NCBI GenBank assembly: GCA_046538735.1
Contig: JBKHII010000042.1
Span: forward strand, 1 to 26,878
Reading direction: 5' to 3'
Length of the DNA: 26,878 nucleotides
DNA from: SLST01 sp046538735
GTDB lineage: Bacteria; Spirochaetota; Spirochaetia; DSM-27196; SLST01
Each line of letters starts with the position of its first letter. Position 1 is the stretch's first letter. Below, in pieces: positions 1-8,565 of this stretch. The notes beneath the pieces were generated by a model. It saw only the letters and a program-made list of their open reading frames with translations. It made no database searches and was not told where the DNA came from. The position numbers and the translations under genes were made by a program.

Positions 1-21
1 GTCCACCTGTTCACCATCACC

Positions 22-50
22 ACCATAGGGAGAGCGAGCACGCATGTCAA
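22..50 (-). promoter_or_regulatory. sigma70-like promoter reading off the left edge
   Basis: On the minus strand TTGACA (50-45), a 17-bp spacer and TATGGT (27-22) form a near-consensus promoter directly after the methyltransferase stop codon. Transcription would start near position 15 and leave the window, so the gene it serves cannot be seen. An ATG at 45 lies inside the promoter and is not a credible start. Confidence 0.55.
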
Positions 51-60
51 TAATCGACCG

Positions 61-912
61 CTACGTGGAAACGGCGCTCCTCGCGAGGACGAGAACCACA
101 TCTCCGAAGCCGAAGCGCTTCGCGAGCGCATCGACCGGTCGCTTGAGCCAGCGCGGCGCGGTTCCCACGCCGAGACCTCCCCAGGTCTTGGTCGCGAGAA
201 CTCGAAAGCCTTCGTCGCGCAGTACACGCCTCAGGTTCCGCTTGTTGAACAGGTGGACGTGGTCGGCGATCGCGCTCCGCCAGTCGGCTCCGAAGAGTTT
301 CGCCTGGAGGCCGCTCGTACTCGGGGTAACGAGCACCATGAGCCCGCCCGGGACCAGGAGCTCGCGCACCGAACGGATGAAGCCGCGCGGATCGGGAACG
401 TGCTCGATCACGTGCGAGAAGTGAGCAGCCCCGAACCTCCTGCCGCGCACGTCGACCTCGTCGAGCGTGCCCACGGCGATCGGCACGCCCCGGTGCTCGG
501 TGCCGTAGCGCGCGGCGGGCTCGCAGACCTCCACGCCCTGCACCTCGTACCCCCGACCGGCGGCGTACTCGAGCAGCGCGCCGGTCGCGCACCCGATGTC
601 GAGGAGCGAGCGCTCGATGCCGAGATCGCTCATCCGCTCGAAGAACGAAACGTCGTTCAGACCGCGCAACATCAGGTCCAGGAAGTTCTCCGCGTTCTCG
701 ACCTCGTACGCGGCGTACTCCTCGTCGTAGCGCTCGAGGAGGTTGTTCGACTCGGGCTGCGGGTCCTGGTACACGTGTCCGCACGAACAGCACCGGACAA
801 AGGAGAAGCCGTCGCATTGCCAGTGCGCGCGGGGGCAGTCGGAGCCGCAGACCGCGCAGACCACGTGACGACCGATCTCGTTCGACCCCGGCCGCTTACT
901 GAACGTCTTCAT
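61..912 (-). CDS. zinc-ribbon class I SAM-dependent methyltransferase
   Basis: Predicted 283-residue methyltransferase. The N-terminus carries a four-cysteine zinc ribbon (CAVCGSDC near residues 19-24, then CCSCG near 41-45), as in the family that has a methyltransferase zinc-binding domain ahead of a Methyltransf_23-type core. The SAM-binding core follows: LDIGCATGALL (motif I, near residue 104), then GVEVCEPA, and FSHVIEHVPDP (motif IV region), with a PGG motif before the C-terminal strands. The substrate cannot be read from sequence; relatives modify sugars, lipids or small metabolites. The ATG overlaps the last 17 nt of the LytM-like gene, so it is the third, translationally coupled gene of the operon starting near 2950. 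Confidence 0.85.
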   Translation of the reverse strand: MKTFSKRPGSNEIGRHVVCAVCGSDCPRAHWQCDGFSFVRCCSCGHVYQDPQPESNNLLERYDEEYAAYEVENAENFLDLMLRGLNDVSFFERMSDLGIERSLLDIGCATGALLEYAAGRGYEVQGVEVCEPAARYGTEHRGVPIAVGTLDEVDVRGRRFGAAHFSHVIEHVPDPRGFIRSVRELLVPGGLMVLVTPSTSGLQAKLFGADWRSAIADHVHLFNKRNLRRVLRDEGFRVLATKTWGGLGVGTAPRWLKRPVDALAKRFGFGDVVLVLARSAVST

Positions 913-1783
913 TCGCCTGCCCCGCGATGCTCAGGCGGACGCTCGTCTCGTTTCCGGCGAAGTCGAGCGCAACCAGCTCGATCTCGGTCGATCCGGAGCC
1001 GACGACGACCGTACCGAGTCGGACGAGCCCTTCCACGCCGTACAGATCGTCCGCCGCAAGGCCACCGGGCTCGGCGCGGCTCGCCTGCGGGGTCACCGCG
1101 ATCCGGTCCATCGCAACGTAGAACGCCTCCTGCCCGCCCGCGAACATCCGCAGGCTGTGAGGCGCCAGGCGCGGCGCGCCGCTCGCAGGAACGAGCCGAT
1201 CCCACACTTCCACGGTGAGCTCGTACCGCCCCGGCGGCAGCGACGTGGTCCGCCGAAGGTCGTACAGCGAGTCGCCGCTCCGCGCAAAGACGGCGCCGAT
1301 CGTCGGTCGCGTATCGTCCGTCAGGTCGGGAAGGAGCAGCATCGGGTTCACGAACGCTCCGGTCTCCAGATCGACGATGTACAACCGAAGCGCTCGTCCC
1401 GACACCTGGCCGCTCTCCCCAACGATCCCGATCTCGCTGTCCACGTCTACCCGTCGGCCGACCTCCGGGAGGAACGTCGCATCCAGATGGGCGTAGATCG
1501 AGCGGAACGCCTGTTCGTGCTCCACAACCACGTACGAGCCGAGACCGGACGGCACATCCGACACCTCTGCGTGAGACGCGATGACCACGCCCGCCTCAAC
1601 CGGGTGCACAGGTTGTGCGCCGCCGCCGATCTCCACACCGCGCAGGAGATACCCGCCCGCGTCCTGACCGAACGTCATGGAGAGATCCACGACGGGAACA
1701 GGCCACTGCCACGCAGGCAGCGGAGCCGTCGCGAGCAGCAGTGCGACCGCGGCCGCGCAGCGACGGATGTGCCGGGCGCTCAT
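896..1783 (-). CDS. exported LytM/M23 peptidase-fold protein, probably inactive
   Basis: A 295-residue protein with an N-terminal signal peptide (positively charged start, then a hydrophobic stretch ending near APLPAW). Residues about 35-140 follow the M23/LytM beta-sheet fold: RGVEIGG, VEAGVVIASH, GSYVVVEHEQAFRSIYAHLD, GIVGESG. Active M23 enzymes need a metal-binding His before the GIDI segment and an HLH near the end; here these positions read RGVEI and LRLYI, so the zinc site is lost and only the YAH histidine remains. It is probably a non-catalytic activator or binding module. The C-terminal half is beta-rich and unassigned. The ATG at 1783 is chosen because it overlaps the upstream stop (TGATG) and gives a proper signal peptide; an open frame extends further upstream without support. 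Confidence 0.75.
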   Translation of the reverse strand: MSARHIRRCAAAVALLLATAPLPAWQWPVPVVDLSMTFGQDAGGYLLRGVEIGGGAQPVHPVEAGVVIASHAEVSDVPSGLGSYVVVEHEQAFRSIYAHLDATFLPEVGRRVDVDSEIGIVGESGQVSGRALRLYIVDLETGAFVNPMLLLPDLTDDTRPTIGAVFARSGDSLYDLRRTTSLPPGRYELTVEVWDRLVPASGAPRLAPHSLRMFAGGQEAFYVAMDRIAVTPQASRAEPGGLAADDLYGVEGLVRLGTVVVGSGSTEIELVALDFAGNETSVRLSIAGQANEDVQ

Positions 1784-2907
1784 CACTCGACCCCCAGACC
1801 AAAGCCGAGCAGACGGTCGTCCGCGCGCACGACGATCCTCGAACCGAAGCGTCGCATCGCCGTCGCGTCCGCCGCCCACGAGATGCGAATGGGTACCAGC
1901 CCGTCGTCCGAGACGAAAACCAGCTCGGAGGGCCGTGCGAAGGCCCGCGCCGGATCCCGCGTGCGGCTCGTTGCGAGGAGCGCGGTGAGGTCCGGCTCGC
2001 CGAGCTCCGCGGAGTCCGCGGCCGGGTACGCCAGCGGAACCCGGAACTCGTCTCCGGTCTCGATGTCCAGCCCCACGAGCGCCGGCGAGTCGAACGCCGT
2101 GCTGTAGGCGAGTGTACGCCCGCCGTTCAGGAGCGCTACGAGGGGATCACCCGCGCCGTCGGCCGCGATCGAGCGGCGGACGACCGGCGTGCCGCTTCCT
2201 GAGGTCAGGTCGTAGACGGTCACCGTCGCGGCCAGGCCGGCGCGATGCGTTTCGCGGGGGCGCGGCTGCGCGGAGATCACCGCGAAACGCGGCGGATCGC
2301 GCGAGAGGGCGACGGACTGCACGAGCGGCCGGGCGACCACGGAGGGCCGTTGCATCTCGATTCGCTCGCCGTTCCTCCCAACGACGAGCGCCCCGCCGGC
2401 GACGAGCCCCAACGCGGCATACTCCGACGAGGCATCGATCGCGCTCAGGGGCGACGGGAGCTCGATCCCCCAGAGACGACGGCCGTCTCGCGACCACTCG
2501 GAGACCGCCCCGCCGCCGTCCGAGACGACGAACAGACGCCCTTCCACGAAGACGGGGTACCCGGCGAGCGGAATCGAAGACCGGAACTCGCCCGAGGAGT
2601 CCTGCACGATGAGCTGCGCGGGGGTTCGGCTGTAGTTGATGAAGGAGTGGGAGGAAAGCGCCACGCGATGCGCCACGCGGCCGCGGTACACGAGCCTGCC
2701 GTCGGCGTCCAGGTACCCGAACACCGAGTCGAGCACCACGGGCAAGCGTGCGGAGCCTCCATCGACGACCGAGAGCTCGGCGGACGCCGGCGATACCGCC
2801 CACGCCGGACGGACCGTCAACTCCGTGCCGGTTGGATCGGGATGCCAGACGACGTAGATGCAGACGAGAAGAAGCGCGACGAGAAGTCGTCGCGGGAATC
2901 GCTTCAT
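1783..2907 (-). CDS. membrane-anchored beta-propeller-like protein of unknown function
   Basis: A 374-residue protein not assigned to a named family. The N-terminus (MKRFPRRLLVALLLVCIYVVWH) is a signal anchor or uncleaved signal peptide. The rest is a series of short beta repeats typical of WD40/PQQ-like propellers: GYLDADGRLVYRGRV, VVSDGGGAVSEWSRDGRRLWGIEL, YAALGLVAGGALVVGRNGERI, GGRTLAYSTAFDSPALVGLDIETGDEF. The protein probably faces the periplasm. First gene of the operon with the LytM-like protein and the methyltransferase, behind a clear promoter at 2943-2970. The neighbouring degenerate LytM protein suggests an envelope role, but this is inference only. Confidence 0.65.
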   Translation of the reverse strand: MKRFPRRLLVALLLVCIYVVWHPDPTGTELTVRPAWAVSPASAELSVVDGGSARLPVVLDSVFGYLDADGRLVYRGRVAHRVALSSHSFINYSRTPAQLIVQDSSGEFRSSIPLAGYPVFVEGRLFVVSDGGGAVSEWSRDGRRLWGIELPSPLSAIDASSEYAALGLVAGGALVVGRNGERIEMQRPSVVARPLVQSVALSRDPPRFAVISAQPRPRETHRAGLAATVTVYDLTSGSGTPVVRRSIAADGAGDPLVALLNGGRTLAYSTAFDSPALVGLDIETGDEFRVPLAYPAADSAELGEPDLTALLATSRTRDPARAFARPSELVFVSDDGLVPIRISWAADATAMRRFGSRIVVRADDRLLGFGLGVE

Positions 2908-2942
2908 GGGCGCAACTCGCTGTTTTGCAAAGCGTTGAGAAT

Positions 2943-2970
2943 GCTATACCATGAGTCGAACGGGTGTCAA
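2943..2970 (-). promoter_or_regulatory. promoter of the propeller/LytM/methyltransferase operon, overlapping a cdd promoter
   Basis: Minus strand: TTGACA (2970-2965), 16-bp spacer, TATAGC (2948-2943); transcription would start near 2936, about 30 nt before the ATG at 2907. On the plus strand the same bases give a weaker cdd promoter: TTTTGC (2923-2928), 16 bp, TATACC (2945-2950). The two -10 boxes overlap, so the divergent promoters probably exclude each other. Confidence 0.6.
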
Positions 2971-3005
2971 CGAAATCACCCGGCCGGGAAGGACGGGAAC
3001 GCGAC

Positions 3006-3431
3006 ATGGAGATCTCGAAAGACCAGGCGGACGAACTGGTCCGCGCCGCGCAAGAGTCGACCTCGACAAGCTACGCTCCGTACTCGCGTTTCCGCGTTGG
3101 CGCCGCAGTGCTGTGCGAAGACGGATCGGTCTTCCGCGGAGTCAACGTGGAGAACCGGTCGTACGGCCTGGGAATCTGCGCCGAGCGCAGCGCGATCGTG
3201 TCCGCCGTGACCGCAGGTCACACTCGATTCAGGGCAATCGCGGTCTATTCCCCGGATGCCGACTATCCGGTATCGCCGTGCGGCGCGTGTCGCCAGGTGA
3301 TCAGCGAGTTCATGCCGCCGGATGCGACGATCATCTTCGCGGCGAAGAACGGGAAGCGTGAGAGCCATTCGGTCGGCGAAGTGATGCCGTTCGATACGCT
3401 TCACGATCTGCGGGACCGACCAATCGACTGA
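3006..3431 (+). CDS. cdd: cytidine deaminase
   Basis: A 141-residue tetrameric-type cytidine deaminase that converts cytidine or deoxycytidine to (deoxy)uridine in pyrimidine salvage. The zinc site is complete: C58-A-E60 in the GICAERS motif (E60 is the proton shuttle) and P91-C92-G-A-C95, with the substrate-binding NVENRSYG segment before it. The length is normal for the family. The ATG at 3006 is preceded by a purine-rich GGAAGGA; an upstream in-frame ATG at 2964 would add 14 residues unlike the family and has no ribosome site. It stands alone on the plus strand and converges with the coiled-coil gene, only 3 nt between the two stops. Confidence 0.95.
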   Translation: MEISKDQADELVRAAQESTSTSYAPYSRFRVGAAVLCEDGSVFRGVNVENRSYGLGICAERSAIVSAVTAGHTRFRAIAVYSPDADYPVSPCGACRQVISEFMPPDATIIFAAKNGKRESHSVGEVMPFDTLHDLRDRPID

Positions 3432-3434
3432 GGC

Positions 3435-4244
3435 TCAGCGCGGGCTCTTCTGTTCGGCCCGTTTCTCCTCGTCGTCCATGCGGCTCTTCCAGACGTCCGC
3501 CTTGCGCTTGATCAGGTCCGCCTGCTGCGTCTCGCCCAGAAGCGTGTGGAGGCGTTTCAACGCGAGCAGGAAGTTGATGGCCTGCTTGAAATCGTCTATC
3601 CGGGACGTGGCCAGCGTGTATCGTTCCAGGTATCGATCCGCGGAACGTTGCAGCAGCTCTTTCACGCGCCGCAGGTGGTTGAGCCGTAGCTCGTAGCCGT
3701 CGACACGCGGATCGAGCTCCGAGATGATCGTCCGGAGATTGACGACGTTCTTCGCCACGGTCGCGAGCCGACCCTCGAGCTCCACGAACGACCACCGCCA
3801 CTTCGAGTTTTCGCCGAAGTCCTCGGCGACGGACTGAATGGTGAAGCCCAGCTTCCTGATAAGGCCGTACCGGCGCTCCTCCGGCATCGCCTCGATCGCC
3901 TCAAGGTGATCGGCGTACTCGGAGAACGGCGCGTCCAGGTAGTTCGTGACGACCTCTTCGAGATAGAGCAAGCTCTGGTAGCAGCAGCGATGCGCCTCGC
4001 GAACGAAGCTGTCGTTCTTGATACTGAGCATGCTCAGGGAGATCCGATTGAGCAGAAGGTAGAGCGACGCCATCGACATTCGCTGCTCGGCGAGCGACAC
4101 TCGTTTGTAGCCGACTCCGTTGGAGCTGTTGCGGATGTCCTCCAGGATCGACTTCTCGCGCTTCAGGAGCCCGTCGATCTCCTGTTTGTACTCCTTCACC
4201 CGATTCGAGTAGCGTTCCTTCGCCTCCTGAGAGATCTTCCCCAT
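3435..4244 (-). CDS. conserved helical/coiled-coil protein of unknown function
   Basis: A 269-residue hydrophilic, almost wholly alpha-helical protein with no signal peptide, membrane segment or motif I can name. Charged heptad-like stretches occur at the N-terminus (RYSNRVKEYKQEIDGLL) and near residues 165-210. It could be a structural or scaffold protein of the cytoplasm. Last gene of the nadK-recN operon: the ATG at 4244 lies two nucleotides after the recN stop and is preceded by a GAGGGG ribosome site inside recN, so translation is probably coupled. An in-frame TTG at 4250 is less likely. Confidence 0.7.
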   Translation of the reverse strand: MGKISQEAKERYSNRVKEYKQEIDGLLKREKSILEDIRNSSNGVGYKRVSLAEQRMSMASLYLLLNRISLSMLSIKNDSFVREAHRCCYQSLLYLEEVVTNYLDAPFSEYADHLEAIEAMPEERRYGLIRKLGFTIQSVAEDFGENSKWRWSFVELEGRLATVAKNVVNLRTIISELDPRVDGYELRLNHLRRVKELLQRSADRYLERYTLATSRIDDFKQAINFLLALKRLHTLLGETQQADLIKRKADVWKSRMDDEEKRAEQKSPR

Positions 4245-4246
4245 CC

Positions 4247-5941
4247 TCAACCCCTCGCGCTCGCGTGCTTTCGCAGCAGCTCCTCCGCGTGATTACGCGA
4301 AGCAGCCCCGGTCCGATCGCCCGCGAGCATGCGCGCGATCTCGTCCACCCGCTGTTGGCCGGCCACGCTCGAAACCTCGGTAACGGTGCGGCCGTTCCTC
4401 TCCGTCTTCTCCACGCGTATATGATTATCGGCACGTGCGGCGATCGAGGCCAGGTGAGTTATGCACAGGATCTGCTTCTGCCGACCGAGCTCGTGGAGAT
4501 GCTCGCCGACCGCGACCGCGACCTCTCCCCCGATGCCGGTGTCGATCTCGTCAAAGACCATGCAGTCGATACGATCGTTGTCCGAGAGAGCCGACTTGAT
4601 CGCGAGCATGACGCGGGAGAGCTCGCCCCCGGAGGCGATGTCCGAGAGCGGCTTCAGCGGCTCGCCCGGGTTGGGAGAGATCATGAACGAGATCGCGTCG
4701 ATGCCGTGCGGACCGCAACTTGGCTTGCCGTTCTCTCCGCGACGAGGCTCCACCGAGACCAGGAACCTCGTCTTGGGCATCCCGAGCACTCGGACGCTCT
4801 CGAGAATGCGCTCGGCAAGCTTCGTGGCCGCAGCCTTCCGCCCGGCCGAGAGCTCGCCGGCGAGCCTCAGCACCGCTTGTTCGCGTTGCTTGATTTCCGC
4901 GCGCAGCTTCTCTTTGTCCTCTTCCCACGTCTCGAACCCCTCGAGCTGCGCCTTCGCCTCCTCGTAGTAGGTGAGAATCTCCTCCACGGTCGAGCCGTAC
5001 TTCTTCTCGAGTCGATGAATCAGCGCGAGCCGGCTCTCGACCTGCTCGAGGCGATCGGGGCTGAACTCGATCGCGCCGCGATGGTCGCGAACCACCTCCG
5101 CCACGTCCTCGAGCTCGAAGAAGAGGTCGTCCAGACGCCGACCGGCGTCCGCAACGCGCTCGTCGATCGAGGCGACGGTCTCCATGGACGATCGCGCGTT
5201 GCGCAGCTGCGAAAGCGCACCACCACGGTTCTCCGCGATCGAATCGTAGAGCTCATCGAGCGCGGCGAAGAGCTTCTCGTGCTGACTGAGCATCCGGCGC
5301 TCGGCGTCGAGCTCGTCCTCTTCACCCGGCTTCAGCCGGGCGTCCTCGATCTCGGACACGGCAAACTGGAGAATGTCCATTTCGCGCAGACGCTGTCGCT
5401 CGTTCGCTTCCATGTGGTCGAAACGCTTCTTGAGCGCGGACAGCTCGGTGAACTGCGCGTGGAGCCCGGCGGCGTGCTCCTCGAGCCCTCCAAAGCGATC
5501 GAGCACCGTTCGATGGCTCTCCTCCGAGAGGAGCGACTGATGCTCGTGTTGTCCGTGGATGTCGAAAATGAGCGACGTGAGCTCCTCGAGGTCCTTGCGC
5601 GTAACCGGCGTCGACTGGACGTAGATCGCTCCCCTGCCCGAACGCTTGACCGTACGACGTACGATCAGCGTTCCATCGTCGGCTTCGATGCCCCGTTCGC
5701 TCAGCCAGGCAAGCACCTCGTCGTTGGCATCCACGCCGAACGTCCCGGCGACGCGCGCCTCCTCGGTGCCCGAACGGATCGCTCCCGTATCGCCGCGAGC
5801 ACCGTGAAGCAACGAGAGCGACCCAACGAGGATCGACTTCCCGGCGCCGGTCTCTCCCGAGAGCACGTTCATCCCCTTGGCGAAGCGCACGGTCAGTCGA
5901 TCGATGAGCGCGTAGTTCTGGATGGAGAGTTCCTCAAGCAT
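4247..5941 (-). CDS. recN: DNA repair protein RecN
   Basis: A 564-residue SMC-like ATPase that helps recombinational repair of double-strand breaks by bridging DNA ends. Walker A is GETGAGKS (residues 29-36) in the typical N-terminal segment LSIQNYALIDRLTVRF. A central pair of long coiled coils follows (about residues 150-370). The C-terminal ABC part has the signature SGGELSRVMLAIKS (near 440) and Walker B FDEIDTGIGG (near 460). Length and architecture match the family. Its ATG overlaps the end of nadK by 8 nt. The nadK-recN pairing is common in bacteria, which supports the assignment. Confidence 0.95.
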   Translation of the reverse strand: MLEELSIQNYALIDRLTVRFAKGMNVLSGETGAGKSILVGSLSLLHGARGDTGAIRSGTEEARVAGTFGVDANDEVLAWLSERGIEADDGTLIVRRTVKRSGRGAIYVQSTPVTRKDLEELTSLIFDIHGQHEHQSLLSEESHRTVLDRFGGLEEHAAGLHAQFTELSALKKRFDHMEANERQRLREMDILQFAVSEIEDARLKPGEEDELDAERRMLSQHEKLFAALDELYDSIAENRGGALSQLRNARSSMETVASIDERVADAGRRLDDLFFELEDVAEVVRDHRGAIEFSPDRLEQVESRLALIHRLEKKYGSTVEEILTYYEEAKAQLEGFETWEEDKEKLRAEIKQREQAVLRLAGELSAGRKAAATKLAERILESVRVLGMPKTRFLVSVEPRRGENGKPSCGPHGIDAISFMISPNPGEPLKPLSDIASGGELSRVMLAIKSALSDNDRIDCMVFDEIDTGIGGEVAVAVGEHLHELGRQKQILCITHLASIAARADNHIRVEKTERNGRTVTEVSSVAGQQRVDEIARMLAGDRTGAASRNHAEELLRKHASARG

Positions 5942-6839
5942 CGCGACCCTCCGGAGCGGGCGAACCTGTCCACGCCGACCCGTCCAACGGTCCGGGACCG
6001 CCCGACCAGTTCAGCTTGTTGCGCAACACGTCGTAGAAGTTCCGCGTCCGGGCGCGGACGATCCGAGCACGCGACGGGCTGCGCCGAATCGTCACCAGAT
6101 CGTTCGCCTGGAGCGGAAGAACCATCTGTCCGTCCACGGTCATCAGTACATCGGTGCGCTGCTGCTGTTCAACCCGAATCGAGATGGTCTCGTCGCCCGG
6201 AACCACGATCGGACGGTGCGAGAGCGTGAACGGGCAGATCGGGTTGATCACGAGCGCGTCCATCCTGGGATCCAGGATCGGGCCGCCGGCCGCGGCGCTG
6301 TGCGCGGTGGAACCGGTGGGGGTTGCGACGATGATTCCGTCGGCCCGATAGTGACCCAGACTAGCGGCCCCGATGCCGACCGAAAGCCGGATGATCTTCG
6401 CGATCCCGGCTGCCGATATCACCGTATCGTTGAGCCCGATCATCGAGGCGATCTGCTCGCGCTCACGCTCCACGGTGACCTCCTGGAGAATGCGATCGGC
6501 GATCTCCAGACGCCCGGATCGGTACTCCTCGAACGCCTCCCGCCACTCGCTCTCGGTGATTTCGGTGAGGAATCCGAAATCGCCCATGTTTATCCCGATG
6601 ATCGGGATCGGCCGGCCGGAGAGAATCCGCGACGCGAAGAGCACGGTCCCGTCGCCGCCGAGCGAGAACGCAAGATCGTAGCGATCCGTCGGCGCAGAGG
6701 CCGGTTCGCCCTCGAACGTGAAGACGACCGCCGTGATCCCCTCGGATGCAAGTTCCTCACGGATGCTCTCGGCAACCTCATCGGCTCGTGGCTTGCGAAG
6801 ATTCGCGATGATAAGGACGTTCTGGACGGACCGGCCCAA
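5934..6839 (-). CDS. nadK: NAD kinase
   Basis: ATP-NAD kinase that phosphorylates NAD to NADP in the cytoplasm. The family hallmark GGDGT is at residues 61-65, followed by the GINMGDFGFLTE segment, the LND motif (NE/D of other family members), and the C-terminal glycine-rich TPTGSTAHSAAAGGP. The start is taken as TTG at 6839: an AAAGGAAG ribosome site lies 5-7 nt before it, and the promoter at 6860-6888 would begin transcription downstream of the alternative GTG at 6857. This gives 301 residues, normal for the family. First gene of the operon with recN and the coiled-coil gene. Confidence 0.93.
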   Translation of the reverse strand: MGRSVQNVLIIANLRKPRADEVAESIREELASEGITAVVFTFEGEPASAPTDRYDLAFSLGGDGTVLFASRILSGRPIPIIGINMGDFGFLTEITESEWREAFEEYRSGRLEIADRILQEVTVEREREQIASMIGLNDTVISAAGIAKIIRLSVGIGAASLGHYRADGIIVATPTGSTAHSAAAGGPILDPRMDALVINPICPFTLSHRPIVVPGDETISIRVEQQQRTDVLMTVDGQMVLPLQANDLVTIRRSPSRARIVRARTRNFYDVLRNKLNWSGGPGPLDGSAWTGSPAPEGRDA

Positions 6840-6859
6840 GCGAGCTTCCTTTCGCACCT

Positions 6860-6888
6860 ACTATACTGACGGCCCAGAACGCTGTAAA
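6860..6888 (-). promoter_or_regulatory. promoter of nadK-recN operon
   Basis: TTTACA (6888-6883), 17-bp spacer and TATAGT (6865-6860) on the minus strand match the sigma70 consensus at 10 of 12 positions. Predicted start near 6853, giving a leader of roughly 14 nt before the TTG at 6839. It lies between the stop of the DegT-fold gene (6910) and nadK. Confidence 0.65.
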
Positions 6889-6909
6889 GCTTTGCTACTC
6901 GCGCGGACG

Positions 6910-8067
6910 CTACGGCAACGTCGTGAGCACGCGCTCGATTGTAGCAACTTCCTTCGCCGTCAGCGACGGGTAGAGCGGGAATCGGAGGCAACGCAGCAGC
7001 AGCGATCGCGCGACAGGGTAGTCGGACTCGAGGATCGTGCGCAGGGTATCGACGTCTTCCTCCGTTCGGGACTCCGCCGCGACGCCGTCGATCGCGCCGG
7101 CAGCCGCCCCAACGGCCTCCCCCAACGCGCCAACCGCCACGCGCTCGCGGCGACCATACCTGGCCAGCACCGACTCCTCGAACGCAGGCGCGGTCTCCAC
7201 GCCCTTCTTCCGGGCATAGGCGGTCACATCCTGCACGCTGCCCTCAACGAGGACCGGGAAGGTCAGGTAGACGTTCTCAGCCTCTCCCGGTTGCACGGGC
7301 GAACGGTGGCGTCCTCTCATGATCGCCCGGGAATAGACGGCGGCGATCTCGGCTCGCCGCGAGACGAACTTCTCGATCTCCTTGATCTGCGTCAGCCCGA
7401 GCGCCGCGTTCATGTCGGGGAGCATCGCCTCCGAGGAGAGAACGTCCGCGGCCTTCCGCAGCGCCGAACGATCGCTCTTGCTCGCAGTGAGCAGCAACGT
7501 CCCGCCCCCGGCGGTGATCACGCCGTCAGGCTCCATAGCCACCAGTACGAATCGCCCGAATCGACCCACACGCTGCTCTCCCGTATTCGCTCCGATGCCG
7601 TGCGAGATGTCCTCGATCACCGGGACGCCAAGTCCGGAGAGCGTCTCCATCTCGGGTACGAAGCCGAGCGTCGTGTGCGTCACGATCGCGCCAACCGGAT
7701 TCGGCCCCTCGGTGCGCGAAGTGACCGCCTCCGCCACCTGGTCCGGATCCAGACAGAGCGATGAGTCAAGGACGTCCACGTACACCGGCTGCATACCGCG
7801 ATCCACGATCACGGCGTGATAGGCGTGCGGCACGAGCGGGTCGAGCACGATGCTCGAACCGGGCTCGAGCGCGAGGCGGTCGAGCGCGAGCGAGAATGCG
7901 CGGGCGCGCTCACGCAGCGCAATCCCGCCCGCGAGACCGAGATACTCGCCCACCGCGTTGGTGAGTTGATCTGAGAGCGATCCGGGACCGAGACTGTCGC
8001 TCACCATACACGTGAGCACGGCATCCATGTCCCGACGCCGGATACTGGGCCGAGAGAGTGTGATCAT
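6910..8067 (-). CDS. DegT/DnrJ/EryC1-fold protein lacking the PLP lysine
   Basis: A 385-residue protein that aligns along its length with DegT/DnrJ/EryC1/StrS sugar aminotransferases: ITLSRPSI start, VYVDVLDSSLCLDPDQVAEAV, VIEDISHGIGA (the ED..H element), FGRF, and the C-terminal ALGLTQIKEIEKFVSRR segment. Two cofactor elements look lost. The segment that normally reads as SF..TKN..TGEGG is here AMEPDGVITAGGG, placing Asp where the Schiff-base lysine should be, and the phosphate-binding SGT.AL segment reads RERARAFSLAL. It may be catalytically dead, or have a different chemistry. The ATG at 8067 is 11 nt after the cheW stop, so both are probably one operon. Confidence 0.75.
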   Translation of the reverse strand: MITLSRPSIRRRDMDAVLTCMVSDSLGPGSLSDQLTNAVGEYLGLAGGIALRERARAFSLALDRLALEPGSSIVLDPLVPHAYHAVIVDRGMQPVYVDVLDSSLCLDPDQVAEAVTSRTEGPNPVGAIVTHTTLGFVPEMETLSGLGVPVIEDISHGIGANTGEQRVGRFGRFVLVAMEPDGVITAGGGTLLLTASKSDRSALRKAADVLSSEAMLPDMNAALGLTQIKEIEKFVSRRAEIAAVYSRAIMRGRHRSPVQPGEAENVYLTFPVLVEGSVQDVTAYARKKGVETAPAFEESVLARYGRRERVAVGALGEAVGAAAGAIDGVAAESRTEEDVDTLRTILESDYPVARSLLLRCLRFPLYPSLTAKEVATIERVLTTLP

Positions 8068-8078
8068 TCTTACCGCTC

Positions 8079-8558
8079 TTATCGCTGCATCCGCTCGAGT
8101 TGCTGCAGTTCCTTGACGTTGAAGAGGCGCTGGATGTCGAGGATGATCAGGTAGCGATCCTCCTCGCTCACGACGCCCTGGATGTACTCCGTGCCGATGC
8201 CGGAGATCACCTGCGGCGGTGGTTGGATCTGCTCCGCTTTGATCGCCACGACACGCGAAACCTTGTCGATCATGATCGCCAGGTGGCGACCCTCGATGTT
8301 GATGATGACGAAGCCGCTCAGGAGCTGGTCTTCTTCGGAGAGCTCCGCGTGCTTGATGTGGAACCGGCGGTGCAGGTTGATCACCGGGATAATCTCGCCC
8401 CGCAGGTTGAAGATACCCTCCACGTACGAGGGCGCGTTCGGCAGTGGACGGACGTCCTCCACCTTCACGATTCCTTCCACATCCATGATGTCGATTCCGT
8501 ACTGCTCCTCACCGAGGTAGAAGGTGACGAGCTGCAGCGCACTACCCGTGTCCGACAT
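8079..8558 (-). CDS. cheW: chemotaxis coupling protein CheW
   Basis: A 159-residue CheW, the adaptor that links chemoreceptors to the CheA kinase. It shows the tandem beta-barrel pattern of the family: VTFYLGEEQYGIDIMDVEGIVKV, PNAPSYVEGIFNLRGEIIPVINLHRRF, FVIINIEGRHLAIMIDKVSRVV, and LIILDIQRLF. It is a stand-alone gene next to the DegT-fold protein, not in a che operon. The ATG at 8558 is favoured from family length. No ribosome site precedes it, and the promoter just upstream would place the RNA start almost on the ATG (see the promoter entry). An in-frame TTG at 8594 is the other possibility. Confidence 0.92.
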   Translation of the reverse strand: MSDTGSALQLVTFYLGEEQYGIDIMDVEGIVKVEDVRPLPNAPSYVEGIFNLRGEIIPVINLHRRFHIKHAELSEEDQLLSGFVIINIEGRHLAIMIDKVSRVVAIKAEQIQPPPQVISGIGTEYIQGVVSEEDRYLIILDIQRLFNVKELQQLERMQR

Positions 8559-8565
8559 GCCGTAC

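Noticed and set aside
1..45. Minus-strand ATG at 45 running open to the left edge (15 codons)
   Set aside because: The ATG lies within a near-consensus promoter and lacks a ribosome site, so the real gene probably starts beyond the edge.
3405..3470. Weak CGGGC/GCCCG hairpin followed by pyrimidines at the cdd/coiled-coil convergence
   Set aside because: Stem is short with a long loop and lies inside the coding end of the minus-strand gene; not strong enough to call a terminator.
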